A stretch of DNA of 50,440 nucleotides from Alphaproteobacteria bacterium (GCA_024642465.1 JAHEBA010000013.1:1-50440), one strand, 5' to 3'. Shown: positions 21,449 through 32,065, numbered from the stretch's first letter. Made by a program: numbers and translations. Notes: a model not told the origin generated them from the sequence alone.

Positions 21449-21516
21449 TGGTCTCGGTGCCTCCTTGGCCAGCATCAGGGGTGCCGGCAACTGGTTACCG
21501 GTTACATAAACAGTTT

Positions 21517-21533
21517 TCTGGAATAATTCCAGA
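21517..21533. promoter_or_regulatory. 7-3-7 palindrome upstream of the Nfu-type gene, Irr-box-like
   Basis: TCTGGAA-TAA-TTCCAGA is a perfect inverted repeat between trpS and the Nfu-type gene. It has the same 7-3-7 layout as the iron control element bound by Irr in rhizobia (TTTAGAA-N3-TTCTAAA), with five of seven bases matching in each arm. A site for an iron-responsive regulator before an Fe-S gene would make sense. As RNA it would be a poor terminator for trpS, since the loop is three bases and no T-run follows. Confidence 0.45.
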
Positions 21534-21558
21534 GTTTGCCAGTCAACTTTTCGCCAGT

Positions 21559-22605
21559 TCAGCCGATAAAACCGATGATTCTACGGACATCTTCCATGAT
21601 CGGCGCGGCTATGGCCCGGGCGCGTGAGGAGCCATCCTTTAGCACGGCATCGATGTGTCCGGGGTCCGCCATCAGCCGCTGCATTTCTCCCGCAATCGGC
21701 GACAGCTTTTCGACTGCGAGGTCCGCGAGGTCCTGCTTGAGTTTCGAGAACTGCTGACCGGCAAATTGTACGATGACATCTTCGATGCCGGCTTCCGCCA
21801 GCGCGGCATAGATGCCCAGAAGGTTGGCTGCTTCAGGGCGGCCGGCCAGTCCTTCCTTGCTGTCCGGCAATGCGTCGGGGTCGGTTTTGGCCTTGCGGAT
21901 CTTCTTCGCAATCGTGTCGGCGTCATCGGTCAGATTGATGCGTGACAGGTCGGACGGTTCGGACTTGGACATCTTGGCCTGACCATCGCGCAGGGACATG
22001 ACCCGGGTGGCCGGCCCGACGATCAGCGGCTCCGGCAACGGGAAGAAGGCATCGCCAAAGCCTGCCTCGGCAATGCTGTCGGCAAAGTCGATGTTGAACT
22101 TCTGGGCAATGTCGCGAGTGAGTTCGAGGTGTTGCTTCTGGTCCTCCCCGACAGGCACGTGAGTGGCCTTGTAGGCAAGGATGTCGGCGGCCATCAGGTT
22201 TGGATAGGCGTACAGGCCGACGGACGCGTTCTCGCGGTTCTTGCCGGCCTTCTCCTTGAACTGTGTCATGCGGTTGAGCCAGCCGACCCGCGCAACGCAG
22301 TTGAATATCCAGGCGAGTTCGCCGTGGGCCGCCACCTGGCTCTGGTTGAAGACGATGTGTTTCCCGGCATCGATGCCGGCTGCAAGATAGGCCGCGGTCA
22401 CTTCGCGGGTCGAGCGTGCCAGTTCCTTCGGCCCACCCCAGACCGAGCGATCCTGCGTAATGGCGTGCAAGTCAACCACGCAATAGATGCACTCGTGCGA
22501 GTCCTGCATCTCGACGAAGCGCTTGATGGCGCCAAGATAGTTGCCAAGGTGCAGGTTGCCGGTGGGCTGAACGCCGGAGAAGACGCGCGGGGTAAAGGTG
22601 GACAT
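21559..22605 (-). CDS. trpS: Tryptophanyl-tRNA synthetase
   Basis: A 348-residue class Ic synthetase that charges tRNA-Trp. The HIGH-type motif is PTGNLHLGN (about residues 14-22), and the KMSKS motif is present as KMSKSEPSD. The frame is open a further 44 codons upstream, but the family N-terminus [17 protein letters not shown] begins at 22605. No strong ribosome binding site is visible, only AGGCAG. The longer frame would overlap murJ, whose stop is at 22683. A GTG or TTG alternative is not needed. Confidence 0.96.
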   Translation of the reverse strand: MSTFTPRVFSGVQPTGNLHLGNYLGAIKRFVEMQDSHECIYCVVDLHAITQDRSVWGGPKELARSTREVTAAYLAAGIDAGKHIVFNQSQVAAHGELAWIFNCVARVGWLNRMTQFKEKAGKNRENASVGLYAYPNLMAADILAYKATHVPVGEDQKQHLELTRDIAQKFNIDFADSIAEAGFGDAFFPLPEPLIVGPATRVMSLRDGQAKMSKSEPSDLSRINLTDDADTIAKKIRKAKTDPDALPDSKEGLAGRPEAANLLGIYAALAEAGIEDVIVQFAGQQFSKLKQDLADLAVEKLSPIAGEMQRLMADPGHIDAVLKDGSSRARAIAAPIMEDVRRIIGFIG

Positions 22606-22682
22606 CGGAAGAACTGCCTGGAAGGTGATTTTCGGTGCGAGGCTTATGCCGCAACCGGCGCGCCCTGCCAAGCCCGCGTTGG

Positions 22683-24242
22683 CTACTTGCGGCGTAATGA
22701 GGCCTTGAGCGCGGCGATGTTGAGGGCGCCGGACCACCAGGCGATCGCAAAGTAGACAGCAGTACCCGTAGCTACGAGGGCCGCGAGCATCACCAGGCGC
22801 AACACGAAATGTACCGATGCGTCGAACACCGGCATGCAGACCGGCATCAGTCCAGCCAGTACGAGACCCATCACCAGGCTAGCGCCGACGATGCGCGGAA
22901 GTGCAGAACGCATGCGGTCATCAAGCGTGAAGTCGCCCCGTAGCGAAAGGGTCAGCGCCAGCAGCAAGGCATTGATCCAGCCTGCCGCAGTGGTTGCCAG
23001 CGCAACCCCGACATAGGAAATGAACGGGAACAGGGCCAATGCGCCGGCGATGTTCACAGCGACGGAGATCATGGCAAACCACATCGGCGTCTTGGTGTCT
23101 TCGCGTGCAAAGTAAGCTGGCGAAAACACCTTGATCATCACGAAAGCCGGCAAGCCTGCCGCGAACGCCCTCAGCGCATGTGCGGTTGCAGATGTGTCGT
23201 CAGTGCCGAAGGCGCCTCGCTCGAAAAGAACCTGGATGACCGGAAACGGTAGCGCCATGAGAGCGATTGCCGCCGGAACAGTCAGCAGCAACGAAATCTC
23301 GAGTGCGCGGTTCTGACTGGACTGCACGCCGGTCGCGTCACCTGCCCTCAGACGCCTGGACAGTTCCGGCAGCAACACAACACCGATTGCAATACCGATG
23401 ACGCCCAGCGGCAGCTGGTAGATCCGGTCGGCGTAGTAAAGCCACGAGGCCGCGCCGTCCTGAAGCGAGGCGATCATGGTTGAAACCAGCAGGTTGATCT
23501 GGGTAATGCCTCCGGCAATCAGGCCGGGAATTCCCAGGCTCACCAGGCGTTTTACTCCTGGCGTGATTGCGGGCCGTCGCAACCGCAGGCTGATGCCTGC
23601 CTTCGACAACGCCATCCAGAGCATCAGGAACTGCAGCAGGCCGGCGGCACTTACGCCCCAGACCAGCGCACGCCCTGTTTCGGGGCTATTGCCCCAGCCG
23701 GCCAGCATGACCCCCGCCAACACGACAATCATCACGACGTTCAGCAGGATTGGCGCCGCAGCAGCGGCCGTGAAGCGGTGCAACGAGTTGAGAATGCCGC
23801 CGAGCAACGCCACCAGCGACATGAACGTTAGGTAGGGAAATGCAATGCGGGTGAGCTCGGCAGTGAGCTGCATCTTGTCGGGGTTGTCGGCAAAACCGGG
23901 CGCGAGCCCGTAAACGATCCAGGGCATCGCAAGCATGGCGATGGCAGACAGGAGCAGCAGGAAGCTGAGCAGCGCCGCCAGAACTTCCTCGGCGAAACGC
24001 ACAGCTTCGGCCTGTCCTTCACCTTCGAGACGACGGGCAAACAGGGGAACGAAGGCAGCGTTGAAAGCACCTTCGGCAAACAGGCGGCGAAACAGATTGG
24101 GGAAGCGGAAGGCGACCACGAATGCGTCGGCCACCATGCCGGTACCAACGGCACTGGCCATCAGCATGTCGCGCACGAAGCCGAGCACGCGGCTGACCAT
24201 CGTCATGGCGGCAACCGTAGTCGCCGATCGCAAGAGTGCCAT
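22683..24242 (-). CDS. murJ: Lipid II flippase MurJ
   Basis: A 519-residue polytopic membrane protein (MviN/MurJ family) with about fourteen hydrophobic segments. It flips the peptidoglycan precursor lipid II across the inner membrane. The N-terminus [20 protein letters not shown] and the following [32 protein letters not shown] and [12 protein letters not shown] are highly typical. The ATG at 24242 has GGGGA about six bases upstream. An upstream start adding five residues is less likely. It is located between glnD and trpS, a conserved order in this group. Confidence 0.96.
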   Translation of the reverse strand: MALLRSATTVAAMTMVSRVLGFVRDMLMASAVGTGMVADAFVVAFRFPNLFRRLFAEGAFNAAFVPLFARRLEGEGQAEAVRFAEEVLAALLSFLLLLSAIAMLAMPWIVYGLAPGFADNPDKMQLTAELTRIAFPYLTFMSLVALLGGILNSLHRFTAAAAAPILLNVVMIVVLAGVMLAGWGNSPETGRALVWGVSAAGLLQFLMLWMALSKAGISLRLRRPAITPGVKRLVSLGIPGLIAGGITQINLLVSTMIASLQDGAASWLYYADRIYQLPLGVIGIAIGVVLLPELSRRLRAGDATGVQSSQNRALEISLLLTVPAAIALMALPFPVIQVLFERGAFGTDDTSATAHALRAFAAGLPAFVMIKVFSPAYFAREDTKTPMWFAMISVAVNIAGALALFPFISYVGVALATTAAGWINALLLALTLSLRGDFTLDDRMRSALPRIVGASLVMGLVLAGLMPVCMPVFDASVHFVLRLVMLAALVATGTAVYFAIAWWSGALNIAALKASLRRK

Positions 24243-24329
24243 TGCTGTTCCCCGCACGGCACGGCCGGCTGCGAATCAGTCCAACCGTGAACCTGAACTG
24301 TCTAGACCATCCCTGTCAGAAGCAGCAAG

Positions 24330-24348
24330 GCGGCCCCGCACAGGCCGC
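24330..24348 (-). terminator. GC hairpin after glnD
   Basis: GCGGCC and GGCCGC (24330-24335 and 24343-24348) pair around a seven-base loop, just past the glnD stop on the minus strand. No T-run follows, so this may be an RNA-stability or partial termination element rather than a full terminator. Confidence 0.35.
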
Positions 24349-24351
24349 ATG

Positions 24352-27141
24352 TCAGGCCGCCTCATGGTCAGGCACGGCAGTCTCGAGAACACCCAGCAGG
24401 TTTTCACGGATGGTCTGCAATCTTGCCTTGCTGGTGATCTTCTGACCCAGCAAATCGGTCACGTAGAAAACGTCGACGGCACGTTCGCCAAAAGTGGTGA
24501 TCTGGGCGGAAGCAATGTTGAGGTTGAGGCGGAACAGGCTGTCGGTCAGCTTGAACAAAAGGCCGATGCGGTCGAGACCCGCGATCTCGATGACCGTGAA
24601 CCGGTTCGACGTCTCGTTGGAAATGATGACCTGCGGCTCGACGGTGAAGGCCTTGATGCGTCCCCTCGGCCGGGAAGCCGTGGCGACCATCTCGCGCAGC
24701 TTGATTTCGCCGGCAAAGGCCTGACGCATCAACGACACGATCCGTTCGAGGCGGCGGCGTTCATCGGCATCCTCCTCGAACTCGCGCGGGATAAGCAGCG
24801 TGTCCAGCGCCATGCCATCGGTGGTAGTGAATATCTTCGCACCGGCGATGCTTGCGCCGCCGGCTGCACATGCACCGGTCAGCAACGCCAGCAATCGCGG
24901 ATGGTCCGGTACGTAGACGGTCAGTTCGGTGATCGAGGTGAACTTGTCCATCCGGATGTCAAAAGCGATACCCTCACCAGACTGTTGCGCCTTGTCCAGC
25001 AGGCGTGCATCAAGCACCTGATGCTCAAGGTCGACGGTGTACCAGTAGGCATCGTAGTGGCGCATCAGGTAGGCCGTGAGCTTCTGCTTGCTCCAGTCCT
25101 TCATAGCACCGGCAAATTCTTCCTTCGCCGCTTCGATCCGGCCGATGCGAGATATCGAGGTATGACCACCTGTCAGATGCGGCTCGGTCTCGGCAAACAG
25201 CGTACGCAGCAGCTGGCCCTTCCACCCGTTCCATACACCGGGTCCCACCGCACGAATGTCCACAACGGTCAGAATGACGAGCAGCCGCAACCGCTCGGGG
25301 CTCTGCACCACCGCAGCGAAATCGATGATGGTCTTGTAGTCGGACAGATCGCGCATCTGCGCCGTTTCGCTCATCAGAAGATGATGACGGACAAGCCAGA
25401 CAACGGTTTCGGTTTCGGCGGCCGTCAGGCCAAAGCGCGGGCAGAGAGCGCGCGCCACCCTGGCGCCGGCAATGGAATGGTCTTCCTTGCGGCCCTTTGC
25501 AATGTCGTGCAGCAACACCGCAACGTAGAGTGCGCGCCGCGACACGAGGCTCTGGATCAGTCCGCTTGCAAGCGGGTGATCGCCCTTCAGCAGTCCCTTT
25601 TCGATCTTCGACAGAATGCCGACGGCGCGAAGCAGGTGCTCATCCACCGTGTAATGGTGATACATGTTGAACTGCATCAATGCGATGATGCGGCCGAACT
25701 CCGGCACGAACCGTCCAAGCACGCCTGCCTCGCTCATGCGCCTGAGTATCGCTTCCGGGTCGTTGGATCTTGTCAGGATATCGAGGAAAATCGCGTTGGC
25801 CTCAGGATCCTCGCGCAGCGTCTTGTTGATCAGCCTGCGGCTGCGCCGGACCAGGCGCAAAGTGGCAGGGTGGATGGCCAGGTTGTTGTGCTCCGCCACC
25901 CGGAACAGCTTCACCAGATGCAATGGGTTCCTGTCGAAGATGTCTTCGCGCACGGCCCGCAGCCGCCCGGCATCAACAACGTAGGCACCATTGTCGTCCA
26001 GCTTGATCGATCGCCGGCGAAACTTGCCGAACAATTCGCTCATGCTCGGCGCCTTCTTGAACTGCTGCGCCTCCAGCACTGCAGACATGATCCGGGTTAG
26101 GTCACCGACATCCTTGGCGATCAGGAAGTAGTGCTTCATGAATCGTTCGACTGACTTCAGGCCACCATGCGAGGCGTAACCGAGACGCTCGGCCATTTCG
26201 GATTGCTTGTCGAAGCTCAGCCGGTCATCGCCGCGGCCGGTCATGAAGTGAAGGTGGCAACGCACGGCCCACAGAAAATCCTCGCACTTGATGAAGCGGT
26301 TCTGCTCACGCTTCGTGAACAGGCCGGATTTGTAAAGCTCGCTCACCGAGCGGGTGCCGTACACAAACTTGGCAATCCAGAATAGCGTGTGCAGATCGCG
26401 CATGCCGCCCTTGCCGTCTTTCACGTCCGGTTCGACAAGGTAACGCGACTCACCCGCCCGGCGATGACGCTCATCACGCTCGGCCAGCTTCTGGGCGATA
26501 AAGTCGCGCTGGTCGCGCGCCATGATTTCGCTGCCATATCGGGCCTGCATTTCTTCGAACAGGGCCTTGTGTCCGCAAATGTAGCGAGCCTCCAGTACGG
26601 AGGTCATGATGGTGGTGTCCGTACGTACCAGCCGGATGCAATCGTCCACCGATCGCGTCGCATGACCAACCTTGAAGCCCATGTCCCAGAGAAAATAGAG
26701 CAGGTACTCGACCACGCTCTCTCCCCATGCCGTCTGCTTGTATGGCAGCAGGAACAGCAGGTCGATGTCCGAGCCCGGAGCGAGCGTGCCACGTCCATAG
26801 CCGCCGACAGCAACCACGGCTATGTGCTCCGAAGTCGATGGATTGCTGGCGGCATACACGGTTCTGGACGCAAAATCGTAGAGTGCCGAGATCAGCTCGT
26901 CCTGAAGGTTCGACAGGCGGGCGGCGCACTCTCGGCCCTTGCCTGAACTGGTCAGGCGTACTTCCTCTGCCTTGCGTGACCGTGTCACCAGCGACTTCAG
27001 ATAAGCGAGGGCTGCTGGCCTGAAGCCGGATCCGTTTAGGCCATGCTCGTCGGCAAGCGATTGCAGGCGTTCGATGATTGCCGGTGCGCAGTAGTCGGGA
27101 TCAGGCTGCAGGGCGGAGGGCCGCTTGGATTCTTTGCTCAT
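24352..27141 (-). CDS. glnD: [Protein-PII] uridylyltransferase/uridylyl-removing enzyme
   Basis: A 929-residue nitrogen sensor that uridylylates PII proteins when glutamine is low and removes UMP when it is high. Domains in order: nucleotidyltransferase (about 100-260, with VGGYGRGTLAPGSDIDLL and the metal-binding Asp125/Asp127), a helical linker, an HD phosphohydrolase domain (about 480-610, with LLHDIAKGRKEDHS), and two ACT domains near residues 720-800 and 840-915 that sense glutamine. It is complete. It lies 42 bases downstream of mutS and upstream of murJ. Confidence 0.97.
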   Translation of the reverse strand: MSKESKRPSALQPDPDYCAPAIIERLQSLADEHGLNGSGFRPAALAYLKSLVTRSRKAEEVRLTSSGKGRECAARLSNLQDELISALYDFASRTVYAASNPSTSEHIAVVAVGGYGRGTLAPGSDIDLLFLLPYKQTAWGESVVEYLLYFLWDMGFKVGHATRSVDDCIRLVRTDTTIMTSVLEARYICGHKALFEEMQARYGSEIMARDQRDFIAQKLAERDERHRRAGESRYLVEPDVKDGKGGMRDLHTLFWIAKFVYGTRSVSELYKSGLFTKREQNRFIKCEDFLWAVRCHLHFMTGRGDDRLSFDKQSEMAERLGYASHGGLKSVERFMKHYFLIAKDVGDLTRIMSAVLEAQQFKKAPSMSELFGKFRRRSIKLDDNGAYVVDAGRLRAVREDIFDRNPLHLVKLFRVAEHNNLAIHPATLRLVRRSRRLINKTLREDPEANAIFLDILTRSNDPEAILRRMSEAGVLGRFVPEFGRIIALMQFNMYHHYTVDEHLLRAVGILSKIEKGLLKGDHPLASGLIQSLVSRRALYVAVLLHDIAKGRKEDHSIAGARVARALCPRFGLTAAETETVVWLVRHHLLMSETAQMRDLSDYKTIIDFAAVVQSPERLRLLVILTVVDIRAVGPGVWNGWKGQLLRTLFAETEPHLTGGHTSISRIGRIEAAKEEFAGAMKDWSKQKLTAYLMRHYDAYWYTVDLEHQVLDARLLDKAQQSGEGIAFDIRMDKFTSITELTVYVPDHPRLLALLTGACAAGGASIAGAKIFTTTDGMALDTLLIPREFEEDADERRRLERIVSLMRQAFAGEIKLREMVATASRPRGRIKAFTVEPQVIISNETSNRFTVIEIAGLDRIGLLFKLTDSLFRLNLNIASAQITTFGERAVDVFYVTDLLGQKITSKARLQTIRENLLGVLETAVPDHEAA

Positions 27142-27183
27142 GGCAACCGGTTGTCGTTGACACGCTTGGTTCTGCCGGATGGT

Positions 27184-29949
27184 CTAGCCGTTGCTGCGGC
27201 TGGCTGCCAGTGTTTTCAGTTCGTACAGCAGGTCAAGTGCTTCCCGGGGGGTCAATTCATCGGGAAGGATGCTGCGGATGCGCTCGATAACCTCGACAGC
27301 GCCTGGCGGGACAGGCGCAGTCTTCTGCACCGCTCGCTGGGGCGCAACCGAGAATAGTGGAAGATCATCCACAATACGCTGATGGGCGTCTGAACGTTCG
27401 GATTCCTCGAGCAGATGCAGAACTTCGCTGGCCCGGTCGATGACCACTTGCGGCAGGCCCGCAAGCCGCGCCACCTGGATGCCATATGAACGGTCGGCTG
27501 CGCCTGGCACAACCTCGTGCAGGAATATGACCTCACCTTGCCATTCGCGCACCTTGACGGTCGCGTTGGCAACCGTATCCAGCCTGGTCGACAAGGCAGT
27601 CAGCTCATGAAAATGTGTGGCAAACAACGCCCTGCACCGGTTTGCCGCGTGCAGGTGTTCCACACACGCCCAGGCTATGGACAAGCCGTCATAAGTGGCG
27701 GTTCCCCTGCCGATCTCGTCAAGAATGACCAGTGAACGTTCGGTGGCCAAATTGAGGATGGTCGCGGTTTCCACCATTTCGACCATGAACGTGGACCTGC
27801 CCCGGGCAAGATCATCGGCAGCTCCAACGCGGGAGAAGATGCGGTCGACAACGCCGATGTGTGCAGCCTGCGCCGGCACGAAGCTACCGGTCTGCGCCAG
27901 CAGCGCGATGATTGCGTTCTGTCTGAGGTAAGTCGATTTGCCGGCCATGTTAGGACCGGTAATGAGCTTGATATGACGCGACGGATTGCCGTCGTCATCG
28001 GTTTGTCCTGCTGACAGGCTGCAATCGTTGGCGACGAATGCGGCGCCGTCCTGCTTGCGCAAAGCCTGTTCAACGACCGGATGCCGGCCGGCCTCGATTT
28101 CGAACATTCGCGACCCGTCCACATGGGGCCGGACATAGTCGCGCCTTGTGGCCAACTCGGCCAGAGCAGTGAAGACGTCGAGTTCGGCCAGCGCTCCAGC
28201 TATGGCGTGCAGCATGCCGGCCCGTTCGCGCGCCTTGGCCACAAGAGTCTCGAACATCTCCTGTTCGATTGCGCGAGCCCGGTCGGCGGCTGCCAGTATT
28301 TTCTGCTCCAGGCCGGCGAGTTCAGTCGTAGTGAACCGCATCGCGTTGGCCATGGTCTGACGGTGAATGAAACGGCCGGCATGCGAGGCATCCAGCAACT
28401 GCTCGCCGGCCTGCTGGTTCAGTTCAATGAAGTAGCCCAACATGTTGTTGTGCTTGATCTTCAATGCCTTGATGCCGGTCTGGTCAGCGTAACTTGCCTG
28501 CAGGCCTGCGATCACCTTGCGGCTTTCGTCACGCAAGGCGCGGCTCTCGTCGAGTTCGGCATTCGCCCCTGGACGGATGATGCCGCCATCGCGGGCGGTA
28601 GCCGGCAGTTCGTCCAGCAGCATCGCCCCAAGATGGTCGGCGAAATCCGCATCGGCAGCAGCGAGGGTCGCAAAGACATTCGCTACCCGGCTGGGCCACG
28701 GGTCCATGCCATGACGGTGTCGAAAGCGCGTGGAAAGCTGAGCCGCGGTGCGAATGCCGGCGCCCAGTGCAGCAAGGTCGCGCGGAGACCCCCGGCCAAC
28801 GGAAAGCCGGGACAGTGCACGGTTTATATCCGGAGCATGCCGCAGCGACGTGCGGATCTCCTGGCAGACTTCCTGGCCAGGCAGATCTGTGAATGACTGC
28901 ACTGCATCATGGCGTGCCGAAATATCAGCTACGCTGGTCAGTGGTGCGGCAAGCCAATCGGCGAGCAAGCGGCTTCCGGCACCGGTCGCGGTCAGGTCGA
29001 TGGCATCGAGCAGGCTGCCGTGCCGGCTGCCGGACATGGTTTTGACCAGCTCCAGGTTGGCGCGTGTGGCCGCGTCGATAAGTACGCTGTGACCTGGTTC
29101 GCGAATGACCGGAGTACGCAGCGATGGCAACCGTCCAACCTGGGTAAGCTCAACATAGTCTAGCAAGGCTCCGCAGGCCGATGTCAGCGCCCGGGTGAAA
29201 CTGCCGTACGCGTCGAGTGAGGCTACCCCGTAGTATTCGCGCAAGCGGTCTCCCGCTGCAGCTGAGTCAAACCTTGCAGACGGCATGGGGGTCAGCACCG
29301 GCCTGAAATCGGCCAGCGCCGGACCAGTGTCTTCATCCGTCAGCAGGGAATCGGGCACAAGCAGCTCGGATGGATCCAAGCGGGCAAGCTCCGCCATCAG
29401 CGAAACCTGGCTCACCGGCGATGCCTCGAACTCCCCTGTCGACATGTCAAGCCAGGCAAGAGCCATCTCATTGCCATTCTTGACCCGCGCCAAAGCGGCC
29501 AGATAGTTGTTGCGTCCGGACTGCAGCAGGTTTTCCTCGGTCAATGTGCCCGGCGTGACGAGGCGCACGACATCCCGCCTGACAACAGACTTGGAGCCGC
29601 GTTTGCGCGCTTCTGCGGGATCCTCGGTCTGCTCGCAAACCGCAACCTTGTGTCCCAGCCTTATCAGCTTCTGGAGATAGTCATCTGCTGCATGCACAGG
29701 AACCCCGCACATGGGTATGTCTTCGCCAAGATGCTTGCCTCGCTTTGTAAGCGCGATGCCAAGTGCAGCCGCGGCGACCTCGGCGTCAGCGAAGAACAGT
29801 TCGTAGAAATCTCCCATCCGGTAAAACAGCAAACTGTCCGGATTAGCCCGCTTTATCTCGAGATACTGCGCCATCATCGGCGTCACGCGTGCCTCTTCAC
29901 CGGCAGAAGGTCCGGCACGCTGTGATGTTTGTTGATCGCGGTGATGCAT
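27184..29949 (-). CDS. mutS: DNA mismatch repair protein MutS
   Basis: A 921-residue mismatch-recognition ATPase. The mismatch-binding domain contains FYRMGDFYELFFADA (about residues 42-56), with the Phe-x-Glu mismatch-reading region at FYEL. The connector, core and clamp domains follow. The ATPase domain has Walker A GPNMAGKSTYLRQN at about 650 and Walker B LVILDEIGRGT. The C-terminal part ends in a helix-turn-helix dimerisation segment. The ATG at 29949 has no obvious ribosome binding site. It lies downstream of the hybrid kinase gene and just upstream of glnD. Confidence 0.97.
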   Translation of the reverse strand: MHHRDQQTSQRAGPSAGEEARVTPMMAQYLEIKRANPDSLLFYRMGDFYELFFADAEVAAAALGIALTKRGKHLGEDIPMCGVPVHAADDYLQKLIRLGHKVAVCEQTEDPAEARKRGSKSVVRRDVVRLVTPGTLTEENLLQSGRNNYLAALARVKNGNEMALAWLDMSTGEFEASPVSQVSLMAELARLDPSELLVPDSLLTDEDTGPALADFRPVLTPMPSARFDSAAAGDRLREYYGVASLDAYGSFTRALTSACGALLDYVELTQVGRLPSLRTPVIREPGHSVLIDAATRANLELVKTMSGSRHGSLLDAIDLTATGAGSRLLADWLAAPLTSVADISARHDAVQSFTDLPGQEVCQEIRTSLRHAPDINRALSRLSVGRGSPRDLAALGAGIRTAAQLSTRFRHRHGMDPWPSRVANVFATLAAADADFADHLGAMLLDELPATARDGGIIRPGANAELDESRALRDESRKVIAGLQASYADQTGIKALKIKHNNMLGYFIELNQQAGEQLLDASHAGRFIHRQTMANAMRFTTTELAGLEQKILAAADRARAIEQEMFETLVAKARERAGMLHAIAGALAELDVFTALAELATRRDYVRPHVDGSRMFEIEAGRHPVVEQALRKQDGAAFVANDCSLSAGQTDDDGNPSRHIKLITGPNMAGKSTYLRQNAIIALLAQTGSFVPAQAAHIGVVDRIFSRVGAADDLARGRSTFMVEMVETATILNLATERSLVILDEIGRGTATYDGLSIAWACVEHLHAANRCRALFATHFHELTALSTRLDTVANATVKVREWQGEVIFLHEVVPGAADRSYGIQVARLAGLPQVVIDRASEVLHLLEESERSDAHQRIVDDLPLFSVAPQRAVQKTAPVPPGAVEVIERIRSILPDELTPREALDLLYELKTLAASRSNG

Positions 29950-30020
29950 GGCGTTGGAGACAGTAGACGATCTGTTCGCCTTGCGTCGCGCGGCTTGTCT
30001 CTGCCATCCACAGGCTCAAT

Positions 30021-30043
30021 CGGCCTGCAGCAAACTCAGGCCG
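30021..30043 (-). terminator. Hairpin after the hybrid kinase gene
   Basis: CGGCCTG and CAGGCCG (30021-30027 and 30037-30043) form a perfect seven-bp stem with a nine-base loop, six bases past the kinase stop codon on the minus strand. It is not followed by a T-run, so termination is uncertain. Confidence 0.4.
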
Positions 30044-30048
30044 GGGAC

Positions 30049-31938
30049 TCAGGCAGCGCTGCTGGTCTTGGCAAGTTGCGCAATTGCCGCCTCAAGGTCG
30101 GCACGGTCGAACGGTTTGGACAGATAGCCGTTCATGCCAGCCTCAGCTCCTTGGGCCTTGTCGTCTGCACTTGAGTTCGCGGACAATGCAAGGATAGGAA
30201 GCGGGTTGCTTGTGCTGGCTGCCTCCTCTAGGGCACGGATCTGCCGGGTCGTTTCGAACCCGTCGATGCCGGGCATGTGAACGTCCATCAGGATGGCATC
30301 ATAACTGACCGCTGCATGTTCGTTCAGCTGCCGCCTGATCTCATCTACAGCGGCCTCGCCTGACCCGACGTGGCAGACCTGATGGCCGGCGGACGAGAGT
30401 ATCTTGCTGGCCAGCAACATGTTGATGTGGTTGTCCTCCACCAGCAATACCCGCAAACCGCTCCGGCCTTCCGGTCCGCGCATGCGGTCTGCAGCTTGCC
30501 GCAAGCCCTTGGCCCACCGCTGTGCCGGGGCATCAGCAGACCCGAGCTGCTGCATCAGCGTGGCGCGGCGGGCAGGCTTGAGGAGGTAGCCAAGTCTCGC
30601 ATCTTCAATGAGCTCGCGGCAGAAGCGGCGGTCTTCCGGCCGCAGGATCACCCACACTTCAGCGGTTGCATCGGCATGCGCAACTGCGTGCACATGCGCC
30701 TCTGCTGGCGATGCGGCCATGCTGACGTCCAGAAGCAATTTCGGCTTGTTTCCCTCACTGCACAAACTGGCGGCTTCAGCGACAGCTTCGTCAAGTCTAG
30801 ACAGATCGGAGACCCTGAGCACGTTTGCGCCCATCGCTTCGAGATAATAGGCGAAGACGTCCTGGCTTACGCCCTTTGCCATGGCGAGAACAAACTGCGA
30901 GCCTGAGACCGCCGCTGTCCTGATCGTCTTCCTGCCGGCTGCCTCGCCGGGAGCGTGGGGCATTGGCAGCTCCACCACAAACGTGGAGCCCTTGTCCACA
31001 ACGCTTTCCACCGTGATTGTCCCACCCATCAGGCCGGCAAGCTGGCGCGTGATCGCAAGGCCCAGCCCGGTGCCGCCTGCCGCCTTTGCCTGTGGCAACG
31101 AGGAGTGCGCAAACCGGTCAAACACCTTTTCCAGTTCGTCTGACGGGATGCCGACGCCTGAATCACGTACCTCGATGCGGACGAAGTCTGGTTGCGCCGT
31201 TGGTTCAACGGTGACCATGGCCCCACCCCTGGAGGTGAACTTGATGGCATTGCCGACAAGATTCAACAGAATCTGTCTCAGGCGCTTGGCGTCCGTCACG
31301 ACCTGTTCCGGCAGCTCAGTCGATATGGCGCAGCCGACCTCGATGCCCTTTGCATGGGCGCGAGGTGACATGAGTTCGATGACCGATTCAATCAGGTCGG
31401 GCAGATATGCCGGGGTCGTTGAAATGGTGAGTTCGCCGGATTCATCGCGGGCAGCATCAAGCAATTCGTCGATGATCGACAACAAGGATCTTGCCGACAC
31501 ATCGACTGCGTCGGCATAGCTTTTCTGTGCGTCGGTGAGCGCTGTATCCAGCAGTAATCCGGTCATGCCGAGAACGCCGTTCAACGGTGTCCTCAGTTCA
31601 TGGGACACCGTGGCAAGAAACCGCGATTTGGCCCGGTTGGCCTCATCCGCAAGCACACGCGCCTGGCGCAGCTGCACTAACGCATCTTCGAGTTCCTGCA
31701 GATGCAGCCGGGCCAGATGCCATACGTGCAGGAAGCCGCCGAAGAGGAAAACAAGCAGTGCGGCCAGCAAGGCCGCCCCCACCTCGATCCATACCGTGCT
31801 GTAGCTAGCCATCCAGGCAAAACCGCTGCCGAGAACCAGTGCGGACAGAACGGTGGCGATGGCAACAAGAACAAGCACGCGGCTGCGAAGCTTGCTCATG
31901 CTCATCGTTCTTGGAACCCGGCGGCGATCCGTCGTCAT
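30049..31938 (-). CDS. Hybrid sensor histidine kinase with two receiver modules, one degenerate
   Basis: A 629-residue inner-membrane hybrid kinase. Two hydrophobic helices (about 20-42 and 48-74) are joined by only about six residues, so there is no periplasmic sensor domain. HisKA has His113 in FLATVSHELRTPLN. HATPase follows (about 215-325), with LRQILLNLVGNAIKFT, DSGVGIPSDE and GGTGLGLAI. A receiver-like module (about 345-467) keeps an aspartate (LLLD, 404) and a lysine (LLKP, 454) but has lost the acidic pocket residues. A normal receiver ends the protein (about 496-620; Glu501/Asp502, Asp552, Lys608). No response regulator gene is adjacent, so the partner and signal are unknown. Possible starts are GTG 31959, ATG 31938 and ATG 31905. 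Confidence 0.9.
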   Translation of the reverse strand: MTTDRRRVPRTMSMSKLRSRVLVLVAIATVLSALVLGSGFAWMASYSTVWIEVGAALLAALLVFLFGGFLHVWHLARLHLQELEDALVQLRQARVLADEANRAKSRFLATVSHELRTPLNGVLGMTGLLLDTALTDAQKSYADAVDVSARSLLSIIDELLDAARDESGELTISTTPAYLPDLIESVIELMSPRAHAKGIEVGCAISTELPEQVVTDAKRLRQILLNLVGNAIKFTSRGGAMVTVEPTAQPDFVRIEVRDSGVGIPSDELEKVFDRFAHSSLPQAKAAGGTGLGLAITRQLAGLMGGTITVESVVDKGSTFVVELPMPHAPGEAAGRKTIRTAAVSGSQFVLAMAKGVSQDVFAYYLEAMGANVLRVSDLSRLDEAVAEAASLCSEGNKPKLLLDVSMAASPAEAHVHAVAHADATAEVWVILRPEDRRFCRELIEDARLGYLLKPARRATLMQQLGSADAPAQRWAKGLRQAADRMRGPEGRSGLRVLLVEDNHINMLLASKILSSAGHQVCHVGSGEAAVDEIRRQLNEHAAVSYDAILMDVHMPGIDGFETTRQIRALEEAASTSNPLPILALSANSSADDKAQGAEAGMNGYLSKPFDRADLEAAIAQLAKTSSAA

Positions 31939-32065
31939 ATCTGGGCTGGATTTTTCCACGCCTCGTCCCCATCAGGCATCAGTGATCCCCAATCTGCGAT
32001 GATGAACCTAGCGGGTTAGAGCCGGCCTAGCGGAATAGATAAAATTCTACCGATACTGGAACGGC

